Part shown: piece by piece, positions 61,668 to 64,000 of the stretch
How the letters are laid out: every line of letters begins with the position of its first letter
How positions within the stretch are numbered: the stretch's first letter is position 1
From: Pseudomonas putida
GTDB taxonomy: Bacteria; Pseudomonadota; Gammaproteobacteria; Pseudomonadales; Pseudomonadaceae
NCBI RefSeq assembly: GCF_028682635.1
Contig: NZ_JANHLK010000001.1
Span: 124,001-188,000 of the forward strand
Direction: 5' to 3'
Length of the DNA stretch: 64,000 nucleotides
The notes under the pieces: generated by a model
Seen by the model: only the letters and a program-made list of their open reading frames with translations
Databases searched by the model: none
Told to the model about the DNA's origin: nothing
Translations under genes and position numbers: made by a program

Positions 61668-62125
61668 ACACCTTGTCCGTTGATTCGCTGAGCCTCGACA
61701 GCCAGCTCTGCTTCAAACTGTATGCCGCGTCCCGGGCGGTGATTCGCGCCTACAAGCCGATGCTCGATCAGTTGGGCCTGACTTACCCGCAGTACCTGGC
61801 GATGCTGGTGTTGTGGGAATGGCAGGCAACAGCCCCGGAGCAGCCCACGGTCAAGGCCCTGGGCGAACGCCTGGCGCTGGATTCCGGCACGCTGACGCCG
61901 TTGCTCAAGCGTCTTGAGCAATTGCAGCTGGTTCAGCGCCAGCGCTCGGCGCGGGATGAGCGGGAGGTGCACCTGAGCCTGTCGCCCCAGGGCACGGCGC
62001 TGCGTGATCAGGTCGGCCCGCTCAAGGCCCGCCTGTTGTGCGACAGCGGCGTGGACCTGGATCGCCTGAATGAGCTGCGCGACGGCCTGGATCACTTGTT
62101 GGGGCAGATCAAGGCGCTGTCGTAG
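61664..62125 (+). CDS. ospR: OhrR/OspR-type MarR-family peroxide-sensing regulator
   Basis: 153 residues. Reactive Cys16 sits in the diagnostic LCFKLYAASRAV helix; the wing DSGTLTPLLKRLEQLQL and RSARDEREVHL are MarR/OhrR features. Oxidation of the Cys would release DNA and derepress the target, probably the overlapping gpx gene. P. aeruginosa OspR has the same neighbours as I recall. The 3' end overlaps the convergent kinase gene by 17 bases. Confidence 0.9.
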   Translation: MNTLSVDSLSLDSQLCFKLYAASRAVIRAYKPMLDQLGLTYPQYLAMLVLWEWQATAPEQPTVKALGERLALDSGTLTPLLKRLEQLQLVQRQRSARDEREVHLSLSPQGTALRDQVGPLKARLLCDSGVDLDRLNELRDGLDHLLGQIKALS

Positions 62126-64000
62126 CCGGTATCCATACATCCAGCAGGGCGGCCAGCTCTTCTCGACGAAAAGGTTTGGCCAGGTAGTCGCTCATGCCCG
62201 CCGCACGGCAGCGTTCGCGCTCTTCGGACATGGCGTTGGCGGTCAGGGCGACGATGGGTAACTGCGGCCAGCGACCGCTGCGACGGATTTGCCGACTGGC
62301 CTCATAGCCATCCATGACCGGCATGTTGCAGTCCATCAGCACCAGATCGAAGTCGCGGCTCTCCAATTGATCCAGCGCTTCGGCGCCGTGCGCGGCGACG
62401 ATCACGTCGCAACCGAGTTTGCCCAGCATGCCCTTGGCCACCAGCTGGTTGACCGGGTTGTCCTCGACCAGCAGCACCCGCGCCCGGCGCTGCGCGAGGG
62501 TGGCATCGACCCGGGTATCGCTGGGGGTGTCGGTTTGCACCAGGAGGATTCGCTGCAAGGTCTGGTGTAGCGCATTGCGTGCCAAAGGACGGGCCTGCTG
62601 CTGCAAGGGGGCGAGGGCGCTGGCCTCTTCGCTGGGCAGGAAGCTGCCGTAAGCGGTCACCAGCAGGATCGGCGCGCGGATGGTGGGGCGCAGGTTGAAC
62701 AGGCACTCGGGGCAATCGGTGATCAGCACATCGGGGTCCAGACCGAGCAATGAGTCATCGATCGTACGCTGTTGATAATCGAGCCCCCAACCAGGCAAAA
62801 CACTTTTCAGCAGTTCCGCCAGGCCGCTGCCGGCGGCGGTAATTGCCACGATTTTGCCCTGCAGGGGGGGCGGGGCCAGTGCCCGGGTATGACTGGGCAG
62901 CGGCAGTTGCGCGCAGAACTGGCTGCCGAAACCGGCTTCAGAACTGATGGTGAGGCGACCTTGCATGGCTTCGCACAGGTTGTAGGTCAGGGCCAGGCCC
63001 AAGCCGGTGCCGCCGAATTGTCGGGTGATGCCGGCACCCGCCTGGGTGAAGGGCTGGAAGATCTTGACCTGCGCCTCCCGCGGGATGCCGATGCCCGTGT
63101 CGCAGACTTCGATGCTGACGCCATCCTTATAAGTCGACAGGCGCACATCGACCCGGCCGAAACGGGTGAACTTGAGCGCATTGGACAGCAGGTTGCTGAC
63201 GATCTGCCGCACCCTTGTCGGATCGCCGAGCACCAGCGCAGGAAAGTCCGGGTCGATCAGGCAGGTCAGTTCGACACTCGGCGCGGCGTTCTGTGACAGC
63301 AGGTTGGCGGTGTCCTCGACCAGCGAGCCCAGGTCGAACGGGATGTGTTCGAGTTCGAGTTGGCCGGCGTCGAATTTCGACAGGTCGAGGATATCGTTGA
63401 GCAACTCCACCAGGACTTTGCCCGAGTCATGGGCGATGGCCAGCTGTTGCTGTTGCTCGGCATTCAGCGGGCCGTCCAGCGACAGCGCGATCATGCCCAG
63501 CAGGCCATTGAGGGGCGTGCGGATTTCGTGGCTCATGTTGGCCAGGAACACCGAGCGCGCTTCGGCCATGTCCAGGGCGGTGCTGCGAGCGACCTCCAGC
63601 TCCTGATTGGATTGACTGAGCCGGGCATTGATGGCCTTGAGCTCGGTCGTGCGCGCCGACACGATGTTTTCCAGCTGGGCAAGATAGTCGGTCAGGCGAT
63701 TTTCGGCGTTGCGTCGCTGCTGGATTTCGGTGGCGATGTTTTCGAATTGCTGGTTGGCAACTTTCACCAGCACGCCGATTTCGTCGTTGGCGTGTCCCGC
63801 CGGGCATTCCAGCGACGTCGGCTCGGAGTTGCGTGGATCGCGGCCACTGAGTTCGCGGATGACCCGCACCAAGGGCTTGGTCAGCATCACGTAGAACAAC
63901 GCCAGGAGGATGCCACTCAGCAGCAGGCTGCGGGCGAAACCGTTGATCAGGGTGACCTCGGCCCGGCGCAGGAAGCGGTAGCCGAATGAGTAAGTGTCGA
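62109..64000 (-). CDS. sagS: Hybrid sensor histidine kinase, SagS-like (5' end beyond the window)
   Basis: The frame stays open to the right edge, so at least 630 residues are present and the N-terminal sensor is missing. A transmembrane helix (ARSLLLSGILLALFYVMLT) leads into a HAMP-like linker, coiled coil, histidine kinase (phospho-His in FLANMSHEIRTPLNG), ATPase domain (GTGLGLAL box) and C-terminal receiver (VLLVEDNPVNQ, phospho-Asp in VLMDCNMPVMDG, Lys in YLAKPF). SagS in P. aeruginosa passes phosphate to HptB and guides the switch to biofilm. Identity rests on architecture plus gene order. Confidence 0.85.
   Translation of the reverse strand, partial: DTYSFGYRFLRRAEVTLINGFARSLLLSGILLALFYVMLTKPLVRVIRELSGRDPRNSEPTSLECPAGHANDEIGVLVKVANQQFENIATEIQQRRNAENRLTDYLAQLENIVSARTTELKAINARLSQSNQELEVARSTALDMAEARSVFLANMSHEIRTPLNGLLGMIALSLDGPLNAEQQQQLAIAHDSGKVLVELLNDILDLSKFDAGQLELEHIPFDLGSLVEDTANLLSQNAAPSVELTCLIDPDFPALVLGDPTRVRQIVSNLLSNALKFTRFGRVDVRLSTYKDGVSIEVCDTGIGIPREAQVKIFQPFTQAGAGITRQFGGTGLGLALTYNLCEAMQGRLTISSEAGFGSQFCAQLPLPSHTRALAPPPLQGKIVAITAAGSGLAELLKSVLPGWGLDYQQRTIDDSLLGLDPDVLITDCPECLFNLRPTIRAPILLVTAYGSFLPSEEASALAPLQQQARPLARNALHQTLQRILLVQTDTPSDTRVDATLAQRRARVLLVEDNPVNQLVAKGMLGKLGCDVIVAAHGAEALDQLESRDFDLVLMDCNMPVMDGYEASRQIRRSGRWPQLPIVALTANAMSEERERCRAAGMSDYLAKPFRREELAALLDVWIPATTAP

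Overview
The window is chromosomal DNA from a Pseudomonas of the P. fluorescens group. The evidence is a GC-rich composition (about 60% by eye), the gene families present, three classes of Pseudomonas REP/REPIN palindromes between genes, and gene orders I recall from P. aeruginosa PAO1 (fumC-DUF2059-bolA...ABC exporter-rbdA; FKBP / rdgC / EAL-CBS-GGDEF / prc / quinone oxidoreductase / ABC transporter; tpm-htpX-aminotransferase-msrB-gpx-ospR-sagS). The synteny statements come from memory, not from a search. No prophage, integrase, insertion sequence or CRISPR array was seen, and no gene looks clearly broken.

Layout. 1-8.2 kb: end of an OmpA-family gene, a MocR-type regulator, small envelope and metal-binding proteins, an LTA-synthase-like sulfatase, an SDR oxidoreductase, a YnfA membrane protein, a CsrA/Rsm-family RNA-binding protein and YheU. 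8.3-13.2 kb: the N-acetylglutaminylglutamine amide (NAGGN) osmoprotectant operon (asparagine-synthase-like amidotransferase, two-domain synthetase, M42 peptidase). 13.5-18.3 kb: a 1606-residue toxin/effector-like protein with leucine-rich repeats and a C-terminal NEL (IpaH/SspH-type) ubiquitin-ligase domain, inserted between housekeeping genes. 18.3-28.8 kb: mnmC, polyphosphate:AMP phosphotransferase, thiolase, EamA exporter, fumC, DUF2059, bolA, trhO and a DsbA-like protein. 28.8-34.0 kb: ABC exporter, RbdA-like GGDEF-EAL protein and a TenA/heme-oxygenase-like protein.

34.1-37.3 kb: a SugE/Gdx exporter under a guanidine-II (mini-ykkC) riboswitch, a BASS-family symporter, rdgC, and two tandem copies of a tRNA-Val/tRNA-Asp cassette. 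37.4-44.3 kb: a coupled catalase-like / di-heme cytochrome pair, an FKBP lipoprotein, a DUF1232 gene preceded by two inverted consensus DnaA boxes, a three-gene HTH/unknown/Sel1 unit, a repeat-rich gap and a DUF3313 lipoprotein. 44.5-49.6 kb: an EAL-CBS-GGDEF protein, the Prc/AlgO protease and a quinone oxidoreductase. 49.7-56.2 kb: an ABC importer operon with an alkaline-phosphatase-superfamily enzyme and a HAD phosphatase, facing a GntR/UTRA regulator; two candidate operators lie in the divergent promoter region. 56.2-64 kb: DOPA-dioxygenase-like enzyme, tpm, htpX, alanine-type aminotransferase, msrB, glutathione peroxidase, OspR-like thiol peroxide sensor, and most of a SagS-like hybrid histidine kinase that runs off the window.

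Themes: stress protection (NAGGN, MsrB/Gpx/OspR, catalase-like pair, HtpX, Prc) and c-di-GMP/Rsm lifestyle control (RbdA, EAL-CBS-GGDEF, SagS, CsrA-family). The strongest candidates for less-described biology are the NEL protein and the phospho-compound ABC/phosphatase operon with its putative operators.
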